Made by a program: the position numbers and the translations under genes. Source: CAWHPS01 sp963831235 (GTDB taxonomy: Bacteria > Fibrobacterota > OXYB2-FULL-49-7 > JAEUSG01). From it: 64,000 nucleotides of DNA. Numbering within the stretch: position 1 is the first letter of the stretch; every line of letters begins with the position of its first letter. Of this stretch, positions 8,767 to 17,785 are shown piece after piece. Where the stretch lies: contig CAWHPS010000059.1 in NCBI GenBank assembly GCA_963831235.1, forward strand, positions 62,001 to 126,000, given 5' to 3'. Below the pieces are notes generated by a model, which saw only the letters and a list, made by a program, of their open reading frames with translations, ran no database searches and was not told the origin of the DNA.

Positions 8767-9995
8767 TTATTGATTTCCTTTTCCGGATTGAAAATAATCA
8801 ATTGTGCACGTGAAGACCCCGACTCGCCGGAATAACTGCTGTTTCCATCATGGCGGGCTGCAAAATACAGATTACCCTCGTTATCAACAACATTGCTTCC
8901 GGTAGCCTCTGCAATCACTGAAGTCGGGGCCCTATACAGGATTTTTTTTGTGTGCAGAGAAGGATCCACTTCAATCACCATTGTAGTATCATCCCCAAGG
9001 TAATTGCCGTGTCCTCCTGCAACAAAATAGAGTTTATGGTTGGGATGGCAGACCATATTGGGACAATTCACTACGGCAATTTTTTTAAGAGGAATGTCTT
9101 TGGTGGGTTCAAGGATATACCCTAAGTCTTCCAGCTTTCCAAACCCTTTTTCCTGAACAATTATTCTAAAGATACGTGACCAGGCTGTAAGAAAATAATA
9201 CTCATTCGTTTTCTTAAAACGTGTCCACGCCCGGTTTCCGGAACGGAAATTTGTTACACTTGCCACCCCTGTGTCTCTAGGCAACGGCACATCAGCCCAA
9301 AGGAACGAATCAATAGTCGGTTCATATTTTATCAGATATCCACGCATATCAGTATAATAGGCGTTTCCCCAATCATCCGTAAACATCGTACGGCCTACAT
9401 GCGCTTTGTTAAGACTGCCTTTATCTATTAATGAGTCTGTCGCAAGATCTTTGATAAGGAAATGCGTTGATGGATAAGAGATACCATACAACCGCTGACG
9501 AACCTGATCAATTCCCACCTCCTTGACACTCTCGTAACGACGGCCATTGCCAAGGTTGACAACCTCAAATGTAACAGGGTTGTATTTCATAAAGAAACCA
9601 CCAAAATACCCGTTCGGATGGTCCATATAGTATTCTTCCCGTCCCTCTCCTCCATCTGTCCCGAAATACATCCAGCCGTCTTTACGATTTTCAACAATCT
9701 GGGAATGAATTTTTCCCTGCCACTGGAACCATTGCAAATGACCACCCTGTGCAACCCAATTGCGCCTGTTGATTGTTTTCTTGGCACAATCCCATTCAAA
9801 AATACCAACATGGGATATATGATCCGTAACACCTACAATAACTTTATTTGAGGCCGTGGAATAGCAGATGGATCCCCAACTTGAATTGGGATCCGCCATA
9901 TCAGGATAATCCACAAATCGGAAATTGGCATTGGTTACTGCGAAAGCATTTAAAAACAAAACTGCAAATAGGAAAAAAAGATATAATCTTGTCAC
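8763..9995 (-). CDS. Secreted beta-propeller-like protein (unknown function)
   Basis: A 410-aa protein with an N-terminal hydrophobic signal (MTRLYLFFLFAVLFLNAFA). It has repeated propeller-like segments such as GWMYFGTDGGEG, QRLYGISYPSTHFLIKDL, NAYYTDMRGYLIKYEPT and GNLYFAARHDGN. The chosen start is the GTG at 9995, with GGAGG 9 bp upstream. It is co-transcribed with the similar gene downstream. No enzymatic motif is recognisable; lyase-like propellers and glycan-binding propellers are both possible. Confidence 0.72.
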   Translation of the reverse strand: MTRLYLFFLFAVLFLNAFAVTNANFRFVDYPDMADPNSSWGSICYSTASNKVIVGVTDHISHVGIFEWDCAKKTINRRNWVAQGGHLQWFQWQGKIHSQIVENRKDGWMYFGTDGGEGREEYYMDHPNGYFGGFFMKYNPVTFEVVNLGNGRRYESVKEVGIDQVRQRLYGISYPSTHFLIKDLATDSLIDKGSLNKAHVGRTMFTDDWGNAYYTDMRGYLIKYEPTIDSFLWADVPLPRDTGVASVTNFRSGNRAWTRFKKTNEYYFLTAWSRIFRIIVQEKGFGKLEDLGYILEPTKDIPLKKIAVVNCPNMVCHPNHKLYFVAGGHGNYLGDDTTMVIEVDPSLHTKKILYRAPTSVIAEATGSNVVDNEGNLYFAARHDGNSSYSGESGSSRAQLIIFNPEKEINK

Positions 9996-10128
9996 GCTGA
10001 AACCTCCATGGTAATATATTGATGCAGCAAAGATACTTTATTTTAAAGATAGGAAGAAATCTTTTTTGTGGGTTTCTTAAAACTAAGGTTACACCATAGT
10101 CAATCTTTTATTAAGAAAACTTACATTG

Positions 10129-10157
10129 TGCTTCAAAATTTTCTTTAGTTTGAAGCA
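10129..10157. promoter_or_regulatory. Dyad TGCTTCAAA-N11-TTTGAAGCA, possible operator
   Basis: Perfect 9-bp inverted repeat, arms 10129-10137 and 10149-10157, in the 240-bp gap between divergent genes (9995 minus, 10236 plus). It lies about 80 bp upstream of the CBM9-like gene. The 20-bp centre-to-centre spacing suits a dimeric regulator. No following T-run argues for a terminator. Confidence 0.4.
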
Positions 10158-10235
10158 TTAATAAATATTATATTTACATTTTTAACTATGGTTATTTTTT
10201 ATGGAAATATCTACACATTATTCAATGGAGGTTTT

Positions 10236-12856
10236 ATGCGTCTCATCCTTATTTCTGTAATGTTTTTTTTAGCAGCTTCTGTGTTTTCACAAAACACACC
10301 CTGGCTTGATCCGGCAACCTATATGCCAAAGGCAATGGACTGCATTGCCACAGATGCCATGATTGCGGATTATTCCGACTATTGCCACGGTAAAAAGACT
10401 TATACTGTCCGTCAAACCAATAATGGTTCAGACCCGGTAATTGATGGTATTCTTGAAGACAGCATTTGGTATTATGCTGATACTCTTCTTATGAATTCAT
10501 GGGCAGATGCTGGTACGCAAGCATGCGGAGACAATCCGAGATTCAAAGGGCCTCAGGATCTGCATGCAATATGGCGTTTCTGTTATAATCAAAATGCCTT
10601 GTACCTAAGTTGTGAAACACACGACGATATTTGGGATGTTGACAGCCTTAAAGGCTGGAATGCGCAGGACGGAGTTGAACTTGCTATCGATCCATGGGAT
10701 TGGGGTTATTACTTAGGTTCTACAATTCCATCCGGAGGTTGGCCAAAGGAGGATTTCCGCCGTTACTGGTCCAATAACTCCACCATCATTCCCTATCCAG
10801 GTGATGCCCAAATGTGCCTTTTACATCTACACAAGCGTGCCAATATAGAAACGTATATGGCCGGATTTATACGTGGCACACTTCTTAATAACTACAACCG
10901 CGGAGATGAAGGAATAAATTTTACACTTGGTAATTATAATCTTTATGAAATCAAGTTCGCAGCCCAAAAACGCGGGACCGACGATTGGGGCAGAACTGTT
11001 TTTCACTATGAATTCAAGTTTCCTTACACATCGGATTTATGGAAAGAGCTTAAAGGTACTGGTTTCTACAATGAAAATAAAATGCCTGCGGGCGGACAAA
11101 TGTTCAAGATGAATTTCGCCAACAATGATGATGATGCTCCGGGTCCTGATGGCGTAAATGGTAATACATCCTTTCTTATACGCTCCAGGAATTTCAAGAA
11201 CCAGGATGATCCGTTTGTGAATTATGATGCTCACTGGTCAGATACCCGTTATATGATGACATTCAAATATGGCGGGCAGCCTGCTGAAAACATCCATCCC
11301 TGGCCGCCCAGCGATATAAAGGTGGTTGAACATGGACATCGCAGTATCTTTGCAACATGGGTAGATGCTGCAACAGAAACAACTCCTTATGAATTTACCG
11401 AAGCCGGTACAAGCATCATTGATAACATTACTTATTTCTATGATTCGTTGGCTGGAAATTCAAATAGCGGTAAAATCACAAATGTCAAAGGAGGCCAACA
11501 AGTCGGGACATATACAGTTGTCAGGATCAATCCTAACTATAATATGCGCGACACACTTAAACTAACCATGGGTGGCACGACCTATACTCTTTTAAGAAGA
11601 ATCAATACTGGCTTTGATCAATTGGAAAAACGCTGGGTGCAGGCCCGTGTTGTGTCAACATTTAGTTCAGAATGTAGTAGTTATGACACGACATGGGTCC
11701 CGATAAGCGGTGCGAAAGAATATCGATTCTGTCCTCTCTCAAAAATTGACAAAGCCAAAGTAACGGATCCTGCATATCAGAACTGTACTGATTCGGTCAG
11801 AATCTATGACTATGAAAAAGATTCACTCTTGCGCTCATATTCCTATACCCCAACACAGGCAATCATAGGTCGTGACAGTGCTGTTTTTAAGATTGAAATT
11901 AAAAAGCTTGTACATGAATCAAATCCAGCACACCCAAAGGATCCTTATAACCTGATAATCACATATAATAATGATAATTCAGTTGACACCCTTGTTGAAA
12001 TCCAGACATATCCTACTATTCAATTTAATGCCACTGCAAAAGGTGATCTTGGACGCCTGCAACCTATTTTTGCAAAGAATGCCGTGGATTCTATTACTAA
12101 ACTGTTGGTACTAGATAAGTTTGTCGGCAATATTATGTTCTTTCCGGATACGGCTCCTGCAACCCAGGCTGCTACAAGGGTGTATGGAACATTTTACAAT
12201 GACGGGATGGTGCTGTTAACTGATAATTCAAGAAGTAACTTCTGGACAAAGCTCTGCAACAGCAAGATTATCATTGATACGAATTACCTGGTAGGTTATG
12301 ATCCATTGACACCAGGTTCAGGTACCGTGGTTCCAAAAGTCCAGATAGCCTGGTAACCCCTGACAGCTCATGGATTCAAACAGTTACAACAATTGTCCTT
12401 AATGCAAAAGCAGGTGTGTATGATACATTCATGATAAAAGACACATCGCAAACAATCTATTGGAACTTTAGATTCGACGTACCTATGGATCTTTACAACA
12501 CCATTGACACCATGAAATGTCATGTGCCGGTTGGATTAGAACAAGCTGCTGCAACAGAAGATATAAAGGTTGTCACAGTTGATAATTATCCCAATCCATT
12601 CAACCCATCAACAACCCTCAGTTTTGCCATACCATCTCAGAAAACAGATGAAAGGTATGCACTCCATATTTATAACATCAAGGGTCAGCTCGTACGTACT
12701 CTTGAAAAGGGTGTAGTTGGGAATAGAGGCCTTATCCGCAAGGTCTTATGGGATGGCACGGACAATCTCGGTATTGCAGTAGGAGGCGGTATTTATTTTT
12801 ACAGGCTTGATGTAGGAACAAAGGTAAGAAAAGGCTGCATGGTTTTTGTAAAATAA
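10236..12856 (+). pseudogene. Secreted CBM9-like protein with C-terminal sorting domain, frameshifted
   Basis: The reconstructed protein is 873 aa. The start is the ATG at 10236 with GGAGG 4 bp upstream, followed by a signal peptide (MRLILISVMFFLAASVFS). Residues of about 55-250 resemble a CBM9-like carbohydrate-binding domain (DPVIDGILEDSIWYYAD, NALYLSCETHDD, DGVELAIDPW). The C-terminus has a FlgD-like sorting domain (YPNPFNPSTTLSF ... GGGIYFYRLDVG). The frame breaks at an AAAA run (12335-12338): the first part ends with TAA at 12354, and the -1 frame continues through PDSLVTPDSSWIQTV to the sorting domain ending at 12856. One missing A would restore it. It may be a real mutation, a sequencing error or, less likely, slippage. 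Confidence 0.75.
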
Positions 12857-12862
12857 TCTTAT

Positions 12863-12901
12863 CCAATCCCCCTTCTCTTATGCAAAGAGAAGGGGGATTG
12901 G
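12863..12901. terminator. Bidirectional hairpin terminator between convergent genes
   Basis: Perfect 16-bp stem (12863-12878 with 12886-12901) and a 7-nt loop TATGCAA. It lies 7 bp after the CBM9-like gene and 9 bp before the end of the minus-strand URO-D-like gene. The stem has a CCCCCTTCTC core, similar to hairpins at 38182 and 53950, so it may belong to a dispersed repeat family reused as a terminator. Confidence 0.75.
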
Positions 12902-12909
12902 AACTTTTA

Positions 12910-14082
12910 TCAATTTTTAACTCGATTTGGTATTTCAAATAATTCACGCTTGATTTCAAGATAATCCAGGTATTGCTGATATGAAATATCAGCCTGAACC
13001 CTGTGGTCAACATGCGGGATAAACCCACCTTTATCTGCCAGGATCTTAAGTTTAACCAGTTCTTTTTTAACAACATCTTTGTCTTGCTTTAGCACAACCT
13101 TGTCGACTCCCCCCATCATTCTTATTCCTGGATTCTCTTTTCTAAGTTTTTCCGGATGAATTCCCGCATTTACCTCGAGAGGAAACATTATGTTTACACC
13201 ATTATTCAGCCAACCAGGCATAAGGAGGCGAAAATCTCCGTCACAATCAACATAACTGTATAGCGTCCCAGCTTTTTTATAAACATCCATGACTTTTCGT
13301 ATGATCTTTCCGCATTTAATATTAAAAAAATCAGGTGTCACAATAGGACCATTCTTAAAGGCAATATCCTCCCACCACGCAACAAGGTCTATTTGCATAT
13401 GTTTTGTAATTTCCTCGGCAATTCCTGCGCTCAAATTCCCGATATCCTCAAGTATTTCTTCAAGAAGTTCAGGAGTGTCATAAAGTGCCATACAAATGCC
13501 TTCAAACCCCATCCAATTACGAATCATACCTGCAGTGCTTCCTGCATAAGAATTAAGTATATAATTTCTGTTTCCGACCTTTTTTCCCATGTCTGCCAAA
13601 TCAGATGGCAGACGCTCATCAAGTCTTAACTTCAGTCTCTCTTTAAAGGGAAGGTAAGAGTCTCGATCCTTAATGGGAAAATCAATATAATGAGGTATGC
13701 TGTCGCTTCCATCTGAAAAAATTTCACATTTTACACGATCACTATTAAGGATAATCCGGCGTCTTCCATCATCCTCAAGAATAATTGTTTCAAAATTAGG
13801 GACCAAACCAAAATCAAGCGGAATATGTTTCACCCATACATCAAACCCGAAAAAGATATCAGCACTTTCATTATTATTGACATACTCAGGGAGACCTTCC
13901 TTATGCCACCTTCTTAATGTTTCATCCCAATATCCGAATTCAGTGTCAACAATCCGGTCTGTTTTCTTGAAATCCATAATAGCCATAAATCGCTCACGAG
14001 GAGACATCTCCCCTTTCGGAACCTGAACATTTTCTAAAGATTGTTTTTGCGAATATAGAACTTTCAATTCATCAGCATCCAT
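12910..14082 (-). CDS. Uroporphyrinogen decarboxylase (URO-D)-like / methyltransferase-family protein
   Basis: A 390-aa soluble protein with the URO-D/MtaA-type fold. The N-terminus has SPRERFMAIMDFKKTDRIVDTEFGYW, the usual start of URO-D-like methyltransferase relatives; the C-terminal half has YSYVDCDGDFRLLMPGWLNNGVNIMFPLEVNAGI and RMMGGVDKVVL. It is not a housekeeping HemE: it lacks the N-terminal RQAGRY motif and sits away from haem genes. Such paralogs often act in corrinoid methyl transfer or are of unknown function. The start has GGGAG about 8 bp upstream. It is divergent from the AraC regulator, which may control it. Confidence 0.75.
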   Translation of the reverse strand: MDADELKVLYSQKQSLENVQVPKGEMSPRERFMAIMDFKKTDRIVDTEFGYWDETLRRWHKEGLPEYVNNNESADIFFGFDVWVKHIPLDFGLVPNFETIILEDDGRRRIILNSDRVKCEIFSDGSDSIPHYIDFPIKDRDSYLPFKERLKLRLDERLPSDLADMGKKVGNRNYILNSYAGSTAGMIRNWMGFEGICMALYDTPELLEEILEDIGNLSAGIAEEITKHMQIDLVAWWEDIAFKNGPIVTPDFFNIKCGKIIRKVMDVYKKAGTLYSYVDCDGDFRLLMPGWLNNGVNIMFPLEVNAGIHPEKLRKENPGIRMMGGVDKVVLKQDKDVVKKELVKLKILADKGGFIPHVDHRVQADISYQQYLDYLEIKRELFEIPNRVKN

Positions 14083-14267
14083 TATATGGCTCCCTTTAAA
14101 GTTTTATCAACCAACCCCACATTAACATAACAGTGGGGGACCTATCCTCTTTATGAATAATTTAAATTAATACAATATTTTTTAAAATAGCCAAAAATAA
14201 TAATATATGGATAATTATAATATTAATACTTTATTTTTAAGCATGAATAACCTAATTATAAACCTTG

Positions 14268-15053
14268 ATGGATATTTATAATAAATCTCTAATAAAATCC
14301 TTTAAGCTGCATTTAGCAAACCATTTTCAAGCAGCACCAGGCAGAGATATATGGGGACCTAGGACCATAGAAGATTATGAATTGATATATCTAATATCTG
14401 GAAAAGGGGGTATCTCTTATGATAATATTAAAAACATAATCATAAGACCAAATGAAGTACTTTTAATTCCACCAGGCAGGGTGCATATATTTTCAGCAGA
14501 TTCTTTTGATAAAACAATATTAAGCTGCATTCACTTCTCGTTTGTTCCAAGTTATGCGGATTTTTCATTTGATGTTTTTTATGCATCACATGACATGGAA
14601 ATACTTCATCTTTTTAAAAAAAGTGCTGACGAATTCACAAACAATGGTGTTAATTATAAATCCATTCTTGACTGTACTATTGGAGAAATATGGCATCGCC
14701 TGATGAGGGTAAACATGCAATCAATAAAAAGTCACGAACCCGCCAAACTAACACACGCCAGGCGCTTTATAGAAAAAAACCATGCAAACCCTATAACAAG
14801 ACTGGATATTGCCGATCACCTTGACATTACCCCAGAGCATTTAAACTTTTTATTTAGAAAATATACAGATACTACACCGATAGATTATTTAACACAAATC
14901 CGTATTCAAGCCGCAAGAGAACTTTTAAAATCAGCGAATGTTAATATTTCAGAGGTAGCATATCGAACCGGTTTTGATGATCCTCTTTATTTCTCAAGAG
15001 TATTCAAAAAACTGAATGGGATTCCACCTCGCCAATATGCAAACTCACTCTAG
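14268..15053 (+). CDS. AraC-family transcriptional regulator
   Basis: A 261-aa regulator. The N-terminal part is a cupin-like sugar-sensing domain (ELIYLISGKGGISYDN ... RPNEVLLIPPGRVHIF). The C-terminal hundred residues hold two helix-turn-helix motifs, with ITRLDIADHLDITPEHLNFLFRKY and the AraC signature VNISEVAYRTGFDDPLYFSRVFKKLNGIPPRQY. I chose the ATG at 14268 over the adjacent TTG. No clear Shine-Dalgarno is present, and the AT-rich upstream has a TATAAA about 6 bp before. The divergent URO-D-like gene and the nearby polysaccharide genes are its likely targets. Confidence 0.9.
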   Translation: MDIYNKSLIKSFKLHLANHFQAAPGRDIWGPRTIEDYELIYLISGKGGISYDNIKNIIIRPNEVLLIPPGRVHIFSADSFDKTILSCIHFSFVPSYADFSFDVFYASHDMEILHLFKKSADEFTNNGVNYKSILDCTIGEIWHRLMRVNMQSIKSHEPAKLTHARRFIEKNHANPITRLDIADHLDITPEHLNFLFRKYTDTTPIDYLTQIRIQAARELLKSANVNISEVAYRTGFDDPLYFSRVFKKLNGIPPRQYANSL

Positions 15054-15197
15054 TTTGCTTCATTTTATAAATACCTCATTATAAAAAAGTCTTGATGCCA
15101 GGTTAAAGAAAACCTTAAAGTTTTTCTTAAGGATTTCCGATAAATAAAACAAGAATCAGGGATAAATGTTTAACTAATTGTTAAAAAAGGAGTTACA

Positions 15198-15887
15198 ATG
15201 AGCCAGATTAGCACACAATCCATTAATTCAATGATTCCCATGCCAAGCTACAGCTTTAATGGTGGTCAGTCAATGCAAATTTCCAAGGAATCACTAAAAA
15301 TTGACTATAAAAGCAAAGATGGTGACACGGTAACACTCAATTACAAGAAAATATCAGCTTCAATATATTCAAATAAGTCAGCTCAGAACTCTGATACCAT
15401 TTCAAGTCCAGTTCTTCTTACTCCTGAAGAGAGTGAAAAGCTACGAGCAAAACTTAAAACTGAACTATATTCATACAAAGAAGCTTTGATAAAATCCTTT
15501 ATTGAATCCAATGGTGGAAAATATACACCTGCTAATAATATTGAAGATGACGCTGAAGTAAATGAACTTGAGGCCAAAATGCCGGAATATTGGAATGCAG
15601 ATAATACGTCACAGCGTATTGTTGATTTTGCAACATCATTCCTTTCAGCATTCAAAGGTGATTCATCTGAGTTTATTAAGACAATAAAAGATGCAATTGA
15701 AACAGGTTTTAAGCAGGCTAAAGACATGCTTGGAGAATTATCCGGTCCTGTCGGCAAATTAATAGGTAAAACATATAAAATGACTATGGATAAGCTTGAT
15801 GCATTCGAAAAACAACTTTCAAATCCACAAACAATTGTTTCAGACACAACTCCGGCAGATGAAAAACTGGCTGATGTTACGGTATAA
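15198..15887 (+). CDS. Hypothetical protein, DUF5610-like
   Basis: A 229-aa soluble protein with a strong GGAG site before the ATG. It has no signal peptide. The N-terminus is Ser/Gln-rich (MSQISTQSINSMIPMPSYSF). The C-terminal hundred residues are helical: QRIVDFATSFLSAFKGDSSEFIKTIKDAIETGFKQAKDMLGELSGPVGKLIGKTYKMTMDKLDAFE, split here by family memory rather than a search. This resembles the DUF5610 domain of unknown function. It stands alone, convergent with the SUMF1-like gene. Confidence 0.6.
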   Translation: MSQISTQSINSMIPMPSYSFNGGQSMQISKESLKIDYKSKDGDTVTLNYKKISASIYSNKSAQNSDTISSPVLLTPEESEKLRAKLKTELYSYKEALIKSFIESNGGKYTPANNIEDDAEVNELEAKMPEYWNADNTSQRIVDFATSFLSAFKGDSSEFIKTIKDAIETGFKQAKDMLGELSGPVGKLIGKTYKMTMDKLDAFEKQLSNPQTIVSDTTPADEKLADVTV

Positions 15888-15897
15888 TGATCTTTTG

Positions 15898-16821
15898 TTA
15901 TTCTGTGGGAAAAGTAAAACAGCACCGGAATCCAAGATTTCTGGTTGCGTTCTTGGGCCACTCCCATTGCCTATTATCACATCGAGAATAACCTTCGCCT
16001 AAGATATGATTTCCGCCTCGAATAATTCTCTTTTTCATGGCCTCTACATGGGTTTCCGGCAAAGGCTTATTATTTTTTGAGATATCCTCCCTATAAACAT
16101 CCGCTACCCACTCATAAACATTACCGCTTAAATCAAATACCCCGAACTCGCTCCTGCAGTTCTTATTGGCTCCAATAACCATAATTGTGTCATTGTCGGT
16201 ATTGCAACGTTCTTTGACATATTCCGGGCCGTAAGGATAAGCATTTTGTGACTTTCCAGCGCATGCATACTCCCACTGACGCTCCGTGCATATTTTTTTT
16301 CCTATGGAATAACAGGAATCCGATGCCTGTTGAAAGGTTACAAACACATCAGGATAGTCCCCCCGTATATTAGGGAACTCCCATCTATCGATACAGTATT
16401 CCTGCATATTTATTTTTTCTTCACCTTTCATGTATGATCCTGCGGATACATATACCATTCCCTCGTCCCCGCGATTGGGACACATCTTGGTACGTGCCCT
16501 CACCTTGATTTTAAACGAAGAACTGAATTGCCTTGGATAGTCCCGGTCAGCATGCCAAATTATATGTTTCCCCCTACCCAATCTAATATATCCGGTATCG
16601 CCTTCGGTGCTTTTAATGTCAATATTCCATGAAGCTCCGTTATCAGAAGAGCCTTCGAGCATAATGTAAACCTTGGAAACATCCTTGTCTATCACATCAA
16701 AATAAATATCTACTAGATAAGAAGATGCCCGCTGCGACGCTTTTACACTGGAAACAGGTGAATTGTCCTGTCCGAAACCTGATTGGAAAATTAAAATAGA
16801 AAGGATTATCAGGTATTTCAT
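15898..16821 (-). CDS. Secreted SUMF1-like (formylglycine-generating enzyme fold) protein, probably non-catalytic
   Basis: The start is placed at the ATG 16821, which overlaps the stop of the upstream gene (ATGA) and begins a signal peptide (MKYLIILSILIFQSGFGQ), giving 307 aa. Residues of about 25-115 are an Ig-like beta domain. The C-terminal half is the FGE-sulfatase fold: MVYVSAGSYMKGE, KKICTERQWEYACAG, FGVFDLSGNVYEWVAD, RGGNHILGEGYSRCDNRQ and NLGFRC. Catalytic FGEs carry a Cys pair five residues apart near the RGG...CR region; here only one Cys is seen there (YSRCDNRQWEW), so a structural or binding role is more likely. Confidence 0.82.
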   Translation of the reverse strand: MKYLIILSILIFQSGFGQDNSPVSSVKASQRASSYLVDIYFDVIDKDVSKVYIMLEGSSDNGASWNIDIKSTEGDTGYIRLGRGKHIIWHADRDYPRQFSSSFKIKVRARTKMCPNRGDEGMVYVSAGSYMKGEEKINMQEYCIDRWEFPNIRGDYPDVFVTFQQASDSCYSIGKKICTERQWEYACAGKSQNAYPYGPEYVKERCNTDNDTIMVIGANKNCRSEFGVFDLSGNVYEWVADVYREDISKNNKPLPETHVEAMKKRIIRGGNHILGEGYSRCDNRQWEWPKNATRNLGFRCCFTFPTE

Positions 16822-17348
16822 TTGATAACTTTGAATTTTATTCTCTGTACTTTTGAGGAACCATTTTGGATTGTATAATTTACAAGACACTCAAAATCAC
16901 CAAACTGCTTTATCCCATTTTCATCAAGACCATTCCAGGTTACATAATGCCGCCCTGGTGCCTGATCCTCTTCAAATAATTTTTTAATAGGCATGCCATT
17001 CTGTACAATTTCGACTATAACCCTGGCGGATTTTGGCAAATTGTATTGATTGGAAAAAGAAACCCCATCCCTGTCATCATTTGGTTTTTGCACTTGTTTG
17101 GAACGAACCGAAAACATTGTATTAAGCACGAAGGTCTTGCTTGTTGAGTAATCCATTCGCTTGCCTTTTTTTCGAATATTGGCACCTGCCATTTCCATTT
17201 TAAAACGAAGGGCATCATCCAATAAAATTAGTTCAGTTTCAGAAGTATCCGATTCCTTTGGCTTACGACTCCCACTCTTTTGTGCGCTCGGATTAATTAT
17301 TAAATAAAATACAAACAGAATTGTGAAATATTTAATTATGGAATGCAT
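16818..17348 (-). CDS. Secreted protein with FlgD-like Ig domain
   Basis: A 176-aa protein from the ATG at 17348 with an N-terminal hydrophobic export signal (IIKYFTILFVFYLIINPSAQ). Residues of about 100-175 match the FlgD-type Ig fold (YNLPKSARVIVEIVQNGMPIKKL ... GRHYVTWNGLDENGIKQFGDFECLVNYT). It overlaps the downstream SUMF1-like gene by 4 bp, so the two are probably co-expressed and may act together at the cell surface. Confidence 0.7.
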   Translation of the reverse strand: MHSIIKYFTILFVFYLIINPSAQKSGSRKPKESDTSETELILLDDALRFKMEMAGANIRKKGKRMDYSTSKTFVLNTMFSVRSKQVQKPNDDRDGVSFSNQYNLPKSARVIVEIVQNGMPIKKLFEEDQAPGRHYVTWNGLDENGIKQFGDFECLVNYTIQNGSSKVQRIKFKVIK

Positions 17349-17785
17349 AAAGTTAAAATAAAAAAACACATGAGATAACACAATGCTGTTAACAGCGATG
17401 ATGACTATGGGGAGTTTTCCGAGCAGGGTCAGCCAATCATTTTTCGCACACTTTCCATAGTGTAAAGCGCTGCCCTTCCTGAATCGGCTTTTTGTTTTTC
17501 ATCATAAGTGGTAGTGGTGACTTGAGGCAGAGGGGTGAACAAGGCATACGGGAGGGTATACCTTTTTGGTGAAGGAAGTAGGGTTTCCCCTGATGGCCCA
17601 AGTCTTGGCAATCTGCTTAGATTTAACGAATATGGCACAACAGCACCCTGGACACAGACCGGGAAATATTGGGTGGGAAATTTCTTTACAGAACAGATGG
17701 GTTGGGCCGGGGGAGCAAAAGACCTCTTTCAGAATTTCAATGTCCTCACAAAACCACTTATAATTCATCGGCATTTTAATTGCAC
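17349..17785. other. No supported gene
   Basis: About 440 bp between the FlgD-like gene start and the end of the GH78 gene. Short open frames exist on both strands, one of them on the plus strand running on antisense to the GH78 3' end. None has a recognisable family, a ribosome site or a plausible start, so I call nothing here. It may contain a decayed gene remnant. Confidence 0.4.

Noticed and set aside
12330..12345. Programmed frameshifting in the CBM9-like gene
   Set aside because: The run is only four A with no slippery heptamer, so a lost base is simpler.
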